DNA from: Nitrosotalea sp.
GTDB lineage: Archaea > Thermoproteota > Nitrososphaeria > Nitrososphaerales > Nitrosopumilaceae
Direction: 5' to 3'
NCBI GenBank assembly: GCA_031296345.1
Contig: JARLFW010000122.1
Span: 1 to 7,326, forward strand
Length of the DNA: 7,326 nucleotides
Below the pieces are notes generated by a model. That model had not been told where the DNA came from. It was given only the letters and a program-made list of their open reading frames with translations, and did not search any database. Below, one piece after another: positions 1 through 5,478 of the stretch. The translations under genes and the position numbers were made by a program. Numbering within the stretch: the stretch's first letter is position 1; each line of letters starts with the position of its first letter.

Positions 1-869
1 GCAGCATTTTTTTCTTTTTCTGAAAAAAATACTCTCTCATTTTTTACATCACTACCTCTTTGCTCAAGCAATATGGTACCTTTAACATCGAGATTTTCAA
101 GATCCTTTAATCTTCCATATCCTCCGTAAATTATCTTACCTTCAATGGAATTTTGTAAAGCACTAACACCAAGCATTGGTATTGCATCATACTGTTTACT
201 TTCAATCTCAAAAGTTGATACAAGACTTGATGTTATGTTGTTATAGGAAGCGCCAACTGTTATTACATTAAAATCTCTTCCAGGACTTCCAATAGTTTCA
301 TTATCTGGTCCATTGTTTCCTGCTGCAGATACCACCACAATTCCTTTTTTTACTGCCTCATCTACTGCATTTTCTAATCCATCATTAGTTCTGTTTACTC
401 CGAGGCTGATGTTTATCACATTCATCTTGTCCTCTATTGCCTGGGAAATAGCTTGAATGATGTATTCTGAGGAAACAGCTTCTCCTGTAGATGATACCTT
501 GTATGCGAATAACTGGGATTTTGGAGCCATTCCAGAAAAATTTCCACTGGCACCAACTATGCCGGCAACTTCGGTACCGTGACCATTAATATCTAATGGT
601 TTTTCACTTGTGTCAACATAGTTATATCCACCAAAAACTTTTCCCAAAGAACCATAACCACGTAAATCGGGATGATTGAAATCAATCCCGGTATCTATTA
701 TGCCCACTTTGACTCCTTGACCGTTTAACCCATGTTGCCTTGGGATTTGAACACCTACCAATTGTATACTCTTTGAAAGAATACTTTGCTCATCCTCAAT
801 AGATTCGGAAATAAAATATGAAATGCATAACACAACAGCAAGAGAAAAAATTAACGATTTCTCTATCAC
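1..869 (-). CDS. Secreted subtilisin-like (S8) serine protease with PA domain, partial (3' end off window)
   Basis: This is an S8-family endopeptidase, probably exported. The 289 visible residues read without a stop. Asp59 lies in a VGIIDTGID motif, His97 in GHGTEVAG, and oxyanion-hole Asn185 in SAAGNNGP. The catalytic Ser (GTSMA box) should lie beyond the left edge, so activity cannot be confirmed here. From about residue 215 the chain enters a protease-associated (PA) insert, with the hallmark V-K-G-x-I-L-L-x-x-R-G near 262-272 and E-K-E-K-N-A at 284-289. The GTG at 869 is chosen because an in-frame TAA lies only four codons upstream and because it gives a basic start followed by a hydrophobic segment (about residues 6-20) suitable as a signal peptide or anchor. 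The mature domain begins near residue 36, leaving no room for a usual I9 propeptide. It is divergent from sod. The family call is firm; the substrate is unknown. Confidence 0.9.
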   Translation of the reverse strand, partial: MIEKSLIFSLAVVLCISYFISESIEDEQSILSKSIQLVGVQIPRQHGLNGQGVKVGIIDTGIDFNHPDLRGYGSLGKVFGGYNYVDTSEKPLDINGHGTEVAGIVGASGNFSGMAPKSQLFAYKVSSTGEAVSSEYIIQAISQAIEDKMNVINISLGVNRTNDGLENAVDEAVKKGIVVVSAAGNNGPDNETIGSPGRDFNVITVGASYNNITSSLVSTFEIESKQYDAIPMLGVSALQNSIEGKIIYGGYGRLKDLENLDVKGTILLEQRGSDVKNERVFFSEKEKNA

Positions 870-877
870 ATGATATC

Positions 878-901
878 TGCATTAAGACCAGATAAAATGC
901 A
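878..901. repeat. Short inverted repeat around the divergent TATA-like element
   Basis: TGCATT at 878-883 and AATGCA at 896-901 form a perfect 6-base inverted repeat with a 12-base spacer. The right arm overlaps the TATA-like element, and the repeat lies between two divergent starts, where a dimeric regulator could act on both genes. In AT-rich DNA a 6-base palindrome pair can occur by chance, so an operator role is only a suggestion. Confidence 0.25.
890..898. promoter_or_regulatory. TATA-like element(s) in the divergent protease/SOD promoter
   Basis: An AT-rich AGATAAAAT lies midway between the two divergent genes. Read on the minus strand (ATTTTATCT) its centre is about 25 bases before the protease GTG at 869, which fits a leaderless archaeal transcript. 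Read on the plus strand it is about 26 bases before the ATG at 921. A second TATA-like CATAAATG at 916-923 sits about 26 bases before the preferred SOD start at 945. Archaeal TATA boxes lie about 25-27 bases upstream of the transcription start. The assignment is by spacing only, with no transcript data. Confidence 0.4.
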
Positions 902-944
902 TTTGCAACCAAAGCCATAAATGACAAGAAAAACTTGTAACTTT

Positions 945-1568
945 ATGGCAAAATATGAACTTCCAAAAGTACCATATTCGTACGATTCTTTGGAACCGCA
1001 CATTGATGCCAGAACAATGGAAATTCATCACACAAAACATCATCAAGCATATACTGATGGCTTGAACAATGCGTTGGCAAATCTAAGCCCCGAACTACAA
1101 AACATGGAACTAAGCAAGTTACTTTCAGACTTGAATCAAGTTCCAGAAAATGTACGAGGTGCAGTGAATTTTCATGGAGGAGGTTATGAGAACCATGCTC
1201 TATTCTGGAATAATATGAAACCAAGTGGTGGTGGAAAACCGGGAGGTAGCTTAGAAGAAGCTATCAATTCTGTGTTTGGAAACTTTGATGGTTTCAAAGA
1301 AAAATTCGTAAAGGATACAATTGCTATTCAAGGAAGTGGTTGGGGTTGGTTAACCTACAATCCGCAGACAAAGAAAGTCGAGTTTACTACAATGCCAAAT
1401 CAGACAAGTCCACGTACCAAAGGTTTGATCCCGTTAATGGGATTGGATGTTTGGGAGCACGCATATTATCTGAAATACCAAAACCGACGTGCAGATTATG
1501 TAAATGCTTGGTGGAATGTAATAAACTGGGACGAAGTAGACGCAAGACTTTCAAAGATAAAAGCATAA
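945..1568 (+). CDS. sod: Superoxide dismutase, Fe/Mn family, Mn-type residues
   Basis: This cytosolic enzyme converts superoxide to oxygen and hydrogen peroxide. The 207 residues match the family length. The N-terminal helical domain has the M-E-I-H-H-T-K-H-H motif, and the C-terminal alpha/beta domain has D-V-W-E-H-A-Y-Y. The four metal ligands are His28, His84, Asp168 and His172. Gly80, four residues before His84, and Gln153 in an N-Q-T-S-P loop are the outer-sphere pattern of Mn enzymes; Fe enzymes place the Gln at the position of Gly80. Mn or cambialistic use is therefore likely, though the metal cannot be proven from sequence. The loop between Gln153 and Asp168 is about six residues shorter than in E. 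coli SodA. The start at 945 gives the usual M-A-K-Y-E-L-P; an in-frame ATG at 921 would add eight unmatched residues. There is no signal peptide. It is divergent from the protease and followed by a T-rich terminator. Confidence 0.96.
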   Translation: MAKYELPKVPYSYDSLEPHIDARTMEIHHTKHHQAYTDGLNNALANLSPELQNMELSKLLSDLNQVPENVRGAVNFHGGGYENHALFWNNMKPSGGGKPGGSLEEAINSVFGNFDGFKEKFVKDTIAIQGSGWGWLTYNPQTKKVEFTTMPNQTSPRTKGLIPLMGLDVWEHAYYLKYQNRRADYVNAWWNVINWDEVDARLSKIKA

Positions 1569-1600
1569 TTCCTTCTTCTTTTTGTTTTATTCTATATTTT
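1569..1600 (+). terminator. T-rich archaeal terminator after sod
   Basis: The 32 bases after the SOD stop codon contain 23 T, in several runs of 3-5 and with no strong hairpin. Archaeal intrinsic termination depends mainly on such U-tracts. The next promoter follows within about 10 bases, which supports a transcription unit boundary here. Confidence 0.55.
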
Positions 1601-1608
1601 CAGAATGA

Positions 1609-1616
1609 ATTTATAG
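1609..1616 (+). promoter_or_regulatory. TATA box of the pfdA-ftsY-argF unit, leaderless type
   Basis: ATTTATAG is centred about 26 bases before the ATG at 1639. That puts the expected transcription start at or next to the A of the start codon, and no ribosome-binding site precedes the ATG. Both points fit a leaderless mRNA, which is common in archaea. Confidence 0.5.
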
Positions 1617-1638
1617 TCATTAAGAGAATTTTTTGCAA

Positions 1639-2061
1639 ATGAGTGAAGAACATGCTCAAGCCTTATTGCAACAGATGCAATCTCTAGAAGCTTATCTAAG
1701 TGATTTGTTACAACGAGAAGAAACAGTAATGAGACTTTTACAAGAGGCAACAAATGCAGTTGAATCAATGAAAGTACTAACAGGTAATGCTGAATATGAG
1801 ACTCTAGTACCTGTGGGTCTGGGAGTTTATGTCAAAGCAAAAATAAATCCTGATCAAAAAATGATTGTAAATATAGGTGCAGGTGCATCAATGGAACAAA
1901 ACAAAGAATCCGCAATAAATTACATGGAATCTAGAATTAAGGAACTTGAAATGGTACTACAACAATTATCATCACAACGACATGAAGTTTCCATGAAACT
2001 TGAACAGGGACAACATGAAATGAACAGCCTCATGCAATCAAATCGTAGTCCTCCGCAATAA
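1639..2061 (+). CDS. pfdA: Prefoldin alpha subunit
   Basis: This is the alpha subunit of the hexameric (alpha2-beta4) prefoldin, which takes up unfolded chains in the cytosol and passes them to the thermosome. The 140 residues have the family layout. An N-terminal coiled-coil helix (about 3-48, rich in Gln, Leu and Glu) is followed by a beta-hairpin core with E-T-L-V-P-V-G-L-G-V-Y-V-K-A-K (about 54-68) and the M-I-V-N-I-G-A-G stretch (about 75-82). A second long coiled-coil helix (about 88-132) ends in a short polar tail. The long central segment with four strands separates alpha from beta subunits. The ATG at 1639 is preferred over an in-frame TTG at 1633, because it gives the normal N-terminus and fits the TATA spacing. 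ftsY follows after 11 bases, a pairing common in archaea. Confidence 0.93.
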   Translation: MSEEHAQALLQQMQSLEAYLSDLLQREETVMRLLQEATNAVESMKVLTGNAEYETLVPVGLGVYVKAKINPDQKMIVNIGAGASMEQNKESAINYMESRIKELEMVLQQLSSQRHEVSMKLEQGQHEMNSLMQSNRSPPQ

Positions 2062-2072
2062 GGCAGTACATT

Positions 2073-3398
2073 ATGTTTGAAAAACTACGAAATGCATTTT
2101 CTGTAGCAGTTAAAAGTTTTGGAGATAAGGAACTAAAGGAAAAAGATATTGACGAAGTTTTATTTGAACTTGAAGTTGCATTACTTGAATCTGATGTTGC
2201 AACAGAAGTTATTGATGCATTAAAAGATGATTTGAAAAAACAGTTAATCGGAACTACGGTTAACAAGGACAAGATTGCTGAAGTTGTAAAACAAGAGCTT
2301 CGGAAGAGTATTTCAAATATGTTTGATGTGGCAGGCACTGTTGATATTTTATCTAACATTCAAAAAAAGAAGGATGGGGGAGAACCATACATTATCTCAT
2401 TTATGGGTATTAATGGAACTGGGAAAACCACTACAATAGCAAAGATTGCAAATCTTTTACGAGAGAACCAATACTCAGTTGTTATTGCTGCAGCTGATAC
2501 TTTCAGAGCAGGTGCAATTGAACAGATAGTAGAACATGGAAAAAGATTGAACATCAAAGTTATTTCGCAAAACTATGGTTCAGATCCAGCTGCAGTGGCT
2601 CGAGATGCAGTACTTTATTCAAAATCTCATAAAATAGATTGTATACTAATTGATACAGCTGGAAGAATGCAAACTAGCAAGAATTTGATGGATCAAATAT
2701 CTAAAATTAACAAAGTAGTAAATCCTGATCTTAAATTATTTGTAGGTGATTCATTAGCCGGTAACGACACTGTAAGTCAAGCAAGAGAATTTCATAATTA
2801 TACAAAGTTTGATGGTGCCATACTTACAAAAAGTGATGCAGATGCACGTGGCGGAGCTGCTATTTCTATAGTTAAAGTAACATCTAGCCCAATTCTTTAT
2901 CTTGGTATTGGCCAAGAGTATAAAGATCTGAAATCTTTTGATAAAGACATATTTTTAGAAACTCTCTTTGGTCCTGAGGAAATTATTGAAGGTGTTCAGA
3001 AAAAAGTCTTGGAACCTAAAGTTGAACTAAAACCAGAACCTAAAGTTGAACTAAAACCAGAACCTAAAGTTGAACTAAAACCAGAACCTAAAGTTGAACT
3101 AAAACCAGAAATCATTATTGATAAGGAACAGGAAAAACAAATTTTGGAAGAAGATCCGTTTGCAGGAATCTCAACAAAAGATATTGAAAAGTATTCTGAC
3201 CTCTTTGATGTACCTACTCCTGAAAATGATGATCAAGCAAGAAAACTTGCATCAAATATTAAAAAATGGATCTCTGAAGGACGACCAAAAAAACAAGAAT
3301 CACAGGTTGAGTTAAAAACTATGAAAGAAGAAATTGAAGAAATGGAAGATGAAAAACCTAAGAAGAAGCGTTCTTTATTTGGATGGGGGAAGAAATGA
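2073..3398 (+). CDS. ftsY: Signal recognition particle receptor FtsY with unusual C-terminal extension
   Basis: This SRP-family GTPase docks SRP-ribosome complexes at the membrane and hands them to SecYEG. The N domain (about 1-95) begins almost at the first residue, so the usual N-terminal acidic region is missing. The G domain shows a P-loop G-x-x-G-x-G-K-T-T (112-120), D-T-F-R-A-G-A (142-148), D-T-A-G-R (194-198), T-K-S-D (252-255) followed by A-R-G-G, and the closing G-I-G-Q-E (278-282). The NG fold should end near residue 302, where most FtsY proteins stop, but this one continues to 441. The extra region has four E-P-K-V-E-L-K-P repeats (314-345), a D-P-F-A-G-I-S segment leading into a predicted helical module (about 361-412), a Glu-rich stretch, and a tail with K430-R433, Phe436 and Trp438. 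Archaeal FtsY identity is firm and Ffh is excluded by the absence of an M domain. The function of the extension is unknown. Confidence 0.95.
   Translation: MFEKLRNAFSVAVKSFGDKELKEKDIDEVLFELEVALLESDVATEVIDALKDDLKKQLIGTTVNKDKIAEVVKQELRKSISNMFDVAGTVDILSNIQKKKDGGEPYIISFMGINGTGKTTTIAKIANLLRENQYSVVIAAADTFRAGAIEQIVEHGKRLNIKVISQNYGSDPAAVARDAVLYSKSHKIDCILIDTAGRMQTSKNLMDQISKINKVVNPDLKLFVGDSLAGNDTVSQAREFHNYTKFDGAILTKSDADARGGAAISIVKVTSSPILYLGIGQEYKDLKSFDKDIFLETLFGPEEIIEGVQKKVLEPKVELKPEPKVELKPEPKVELKPEPKVELKPEIIIDKEQEKQILEEDPFAGISTKDIEKYSDLFDVPTPENDDQARKLASNIKKWISEGRPKKQESQVELKTMKEEIEEMEDEKPKKKRSLFGWGKK
3012..3107 (+). repeat. Four perfect 24-bp tandem repeats inside ftsY
   Basis: The unit starting GAACCTAAAG occurs four times head to tail with no mismatch (3012-3035, 3036-3059, 3060-3083, 3084-3107), followed by one further GAA codon. 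Each unit is exactly eight codons and encodes E-P-K-V-E-L-K-P, so copy number can change without breaking the frame. Identity at synonymous positions points to recent duplication by slippage or unequal exchange. The peptide should form an extended Pro/charge linker. Confidence 0.97.
3385..3390 (+). promoter_or_regulatory. Ribosome-binding site that decides the argF start
   Basis: GGGGGA lies four bases before the ATG at 3395 and inside the last codons of ftsY. It supports the ATGA overlap start over the in-frame ATG at 3383, which has no such site and would add M-G-E-E to the protein. Confidence 0.45.
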
Positions 3399-4309
3399 AA
3401 GCAAAAACAAAAGATCTACTAACACTAAATGAGTTGAAAAAATACGAATTGTTGGAAATAATCGAAAATGCCATCAAACTAAAAAAAGATCTTAAAAAAG
3501 GAATTTCAAAACCCCTGTTAAAAAATAAAACACTTGCTATGATTTTTCAGAAACCATCTACCAGAACAAGAGTCAGCTTTGAAACTGGAATGTTTCAGAT
3601 GGGCGGGCATGCTCTCAATTTGTCTGCAGCTGATCTTCAACTAAAAAGAGGAGAGACGATAGAAGATACTGCTAAGACACTCTCGCGATATGTTGATTTG
3701 ATAATGGCTAGGGTGTACTCCCATGATGAAATAGAAATATTGGCAAAAAATGCTTCCGTACCTGTAATAAACGGACTCTCTGATTCATTTCATCCATGTC
3801 AAATCTTGGCAGATCTTATGACAATTAAAGAGAAAAAGAAAAAACTTGATGGATTAAAAATTGCGTGGATTGGAGATGGAAATAATGTTTGTAATTCTAT
3901 GATTTATGGATGCGCGAAAGTATCTATTGATATCAACATTGCAACTCCTAAAGGTTATGAGCCAAATCTGAATATAATCAAAGAATCAAAAAAATTCATT
4001 GATATTCAGTTGCTTAGTAACCCAGAACTGGCGGTAAAGAATGCTGACGTCGTGGTGACTGATACCTTTGTTTCAATTCATCATCAAGCAACGGATAGAG
4101 CAAAAGATTTTCTACCACGTTTTCAAGTAAACTCAAATTTAATGAAAAAAGCAAATCATGATGCAATTTTCCTGCATTGTCTTCCAGCAAAAAGAGGTCA
4201 AGAGGTTACAAGTGAGGTACTTGATGGTCCACAATCAGTAATTTGGGATGAAGCCGAAAATAGACTTCATGTACAAAAGGCACTAATGGCTTTACTACTC
4301 CAAGTCTAA
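3395..4309 (+). CDS. argF: Ornithine carbamoyltransferase
   Basis: This enzyme joins carbamoyl phosphate to ornithine to give citrulline in arginine synthesis, normally as a cytosolic trimer or multiple of it. The 304 residues match the family. The carbamoyl-phosphate domain has S-T-R-T-R (55-59), Arg106 and H-P-C-Q (133-136). The ornithine domain has Asp223, Ser227, H-C-L-P (261-264) and Arg290. The H-C-L-P box with Asp-x3-Ser favours an ornithine enzyme over aspartate carbamoyltransferase. One oddity is that the usual D-x3-S-M-G loop reads D-T-F-V-S-I-H-H, so Met and Gly are replaced by Ile and His. Its ATG overlaps the ftsY stop as ATGA, so translation is probably coupled. Family membership is certain; strict ornithine specificity is slightly less so because of the loop. 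Confidence 0.92.
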   Translation: MKAKTKDLLTLNELKKYELLEIIENAIKLKKDLKKGISKPLLKNKTLAMIFQKPSTRTRVSFETGMFQMGGHALNLSAADLQLKRGETIEDTAKTLSRYVDLIMARVYSHDEIEILAKNASVPVINGLSDSFHPCQILADLMTIKEKKKKLDGLKIAWIGDGNNVCNSMIYGCAKVSIDINIATPKGYEPNLNIIKESKKFIDIQLLSNPELAVKNADVVVTDTFVSIHHQATDRAKDFLPRFQVNSNLMKKANHDAIFLHCLPAKRGQEVTSEVLDGPQSVIWDEAENRLHVQKALMALLLQV

Positions 4310-4311
4310 CG

Positions 4312-4319
4312 TTTATAAG
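4312..4319 (+). promoter_or_regulatory. TATA box of the uL18-secY cluster
   Basis: TTTATAAG just after the argF stop is the clearest TATA box in the window. The expected transcription start is near 4341, giving a leader of about 17 bases that holds a weak AGGA (4345-4348) before the ATG at 4358. A run of six T at 4333-4338 may also help end the upstream transcript. It marks the 48-base gap as a unit boundary, though readthrough from argF is possible. Confidence 0.5.
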
Positions 4320-4357
4320 AGCTTCACCAAAATTTTTTGTAAATAGGATTAATACAT

Positions 4358-4846
4358 ATGGCATATTCACAAATATTACGTAGATCTCGGGACGAGAAGA
4401 CCAACTACAAAAAGAGAAGACATCTCTTGATGGGTAGACGAGACTTTATCACAGTTCAGATATCAAACGAAAATACACTAGTACAAATTCATAAACCTGA
4501 AATGGCCGGTGATAAGGTTCTTTCATCAGCTCATTCCAGATCACTTATCAATAAAGGTTGGAAGGGATCAAGAAAGAGTATACCGGCAGCATATCTCACT
4601 GGTTATCTTGCAGGTAAGAAAGCACTTGCAAGTGGAGTCAAGAGTGCAGTACTTTATACTGGAACTAGAAAATATACTCAAAGAATTGCAGCCGCATTGA
4701 AAGGAATAATAGATGCTGGACTAGATGTACCCGCAGACGCAAAAACTTTTCCATCTGAAGAAAGGATTAGTGGTAAGCATCTTAAAGTTGCAAATGAGAT
4801 CGACAAAGTAAGATCTGCGATTGATAGTGAGGTTAAATCCAAATGA
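4358..4846 (+). CDS. rpl18: 50S ribosomal protein uL18 (archaeal L18)
   Basis: uL18 binds 5S rRNA and helps place it in the central protuberance of the large subunit. The 162 residues show the basic N-terminus with N-Y-K-K-R-R-H-L-L (about 16-24), a strand segment I-T-V-Q-I-S-N, the G-W-K-G-S-R-K-S-I-P-A-A-Y-L-T-G-Y-L-A-G-K-K-A motif in the middle (about 68-90), and the A-A-L-K-G-I-I-D-A-G-L-D-V-P helix region (about 112-125). The last two are diagnostic of the archaeal/eukaryotic form rather than bacterial L18. The ATG at 4358 is the first in frame and fits the promoter. It opens the ribosomal cluster and overlaps rps5 by four bases. In many archaea rpl19e and rpl32e precede this gene; here argF does. 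Confidence 0.95.
   Translation: MAYSQILRRSRDEKTNYKKRRHLLMGRRDFITVQISNENTLVQIHKPEMAGDKVLSSAHSRSLINKGWKGSRKSIPAAYLTGYLAGKKALASGVKSAVLYTGTRKYTQRIAAALKGIIDAGLDVPADAKTFPSEERISGKHLKVANEIDKVRSAIDSEVKSK
4829..4833 (+). promoter_or_regulatory. Ribosome-binding site for rps5
   Basis: GAGGT within the last codons of rpl18, nine bases before the overlapping ATG at 4843, matches the archaeal anti-Shine-Dalgarno sequence. The same GTGAGGTTAA stretch recurs before rpl15. Confidence 0.55.
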
Positions 4847-5478
4847 GTAGAACAGAACAAAGACCAAGACCACCAAGAAGAGAACCAGAACAGGTGTGGG
4901 TTCCAAGGACCAAATTGGGAACACTAGTTGCAACTGAAAAGATTACAACGATGAAAGAAATTTATGAAAATGGTTATCGAATTCAAGAGGCAGGAATAAT
5001 TAAAAAATTATTGCCAGGAATTAAAACAGAAGTAATTGATGTTGGAATTGTTCAAAAACAAACAACCAACGGTGAATATACAAGATTTAAGGCACTTGTT
5101 GCAGCAGGTGATGAAAATGGTTGGTTAGGAATAGGTCAAGGAAAATCAAAACAGATGAGAATTGCAATTGAAAAAGCAACAAATCAAGCTTATCTTAATG
5201 TTAGTCCAGTAAAACTTGGTTGCGGAAGTTGGGAGTGTAGATGTGAACAACCACATTCAGTTCCATTCAAAATTAGGGGAAGGGGTGGAAGTGTTACAAT
5301 AGAAGTTATTCCGGGACCAAGAGGTCTGGGACTTGTAGCTGGTGGAAATATTAGAAATCTCTTGAAATTAGCAGGTTTGAAGGATGCTTGGACAAAAAGT
5401 ACCGGGTCAACAAACACCATGACATCTACATCAAGAGCTGTTTTGGATTGTTTGAGACAAACATTTAGTCAGGGTTGA
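4843..5478 (+). CDS. rps5: 30S ribosomal protein uS5 (archaeal S5)
   Basis: uS5 sits at the mRNA entry side of the small subunit and contributes to decoding accuracy and to contact with uS4. The 211 residues are the archaeal length. A Pro/Arg-rich N-terminal arm (about 1-25) is followed by the S5 N-terminal RNA-binding domain, seen in G-Y-R-I-Q-E-A-G and V-A-A-G-D-E-N-G-W-L-G-I-G-Q-G-K. Next comes the archaeal G-C-G-S-W-E-C-R-C segment with three Cys and then H-S-V-P-F. The C-terminal domain has P-R-G-L-G-L-V-A-G. The start is set by an ATGA overlap with the rpl18 stop and a GAGGT site nine bases upstream. Its TGA is immediately followed by the rpl30 ATG, so expression is probably coupled along the cluster. 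Confidence 0.96.
   Translation: MSRTEQRPRPPRREPEQVWVPRTKLGTLVATEKITTMKEIYENGYRIQEAGIIKKLLPGIKTEVIDVGIVQKQTTNGEYTRFKALVAAGDENGWLGIGQGKSKQMRIAIEKATNQAYLNVSPVKLGCGSWECRCEQPHSVPFKIRGRGGSVTIEVIPGPRGLGLVAGGNIRNLLKLAGLKDAWTKSTGSTNTMTSTSRAVLDCLRQTFSQG

Noticed and set aside
943..1224. Open frame of 93 codons on the minus strand within sod
   Set aside because: It is entirely antisense to a well-conserved SOD, has no recognisable protein features and no promoter, so it is a chance frame.
1633..1641. TTG start at 1633 for prefoldin alpha
   Set aside because: The ATG at 1639 gives the normal N-terminus and fits the TATA spacing. The TTG would add only two residues.
1340..1642. Plus-strand 100-codon frame across the end of sod and the following gap
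   Set aside because: It overlaps the conserved metal-binding half of SOD in another frame, runs through the T-rich terminator, and has no family resemblance.
2030..2557. Two open frames on the minus strand within pfdA/ftsY
   Set aside because: They are antisense to the FtsY N domain and P-loop. The Ser/Phe-rich composition is what antisense of a Lys/Glu-rich gene gives.
3012..3107. CRISPR-like or regulatory direct repeat array
   Set aside because: The units are contiguous without spacers, are exact codon multiples and lie in frame inside ftsY, so this is a protein-level tandem repeat.
3118..3315. Plus-strand 65-codon frame inside the FtsY extension
   Set aside because: It is out of frame with ftsY, Lys/Asn-rich, and has no start signal. 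I also considered whether it marks a frameshift in ftsY, but the ftsY frame continues cleanly to the argF overlap.
3383..3394. Upstream ATG at 3383 for argF
   Set aside because: It adds only M-G-E-E, and the GGGGGA at 3385-3390 would lie inside the coding region instead of before the start. The ATGA overlap at 3395 is favoured.
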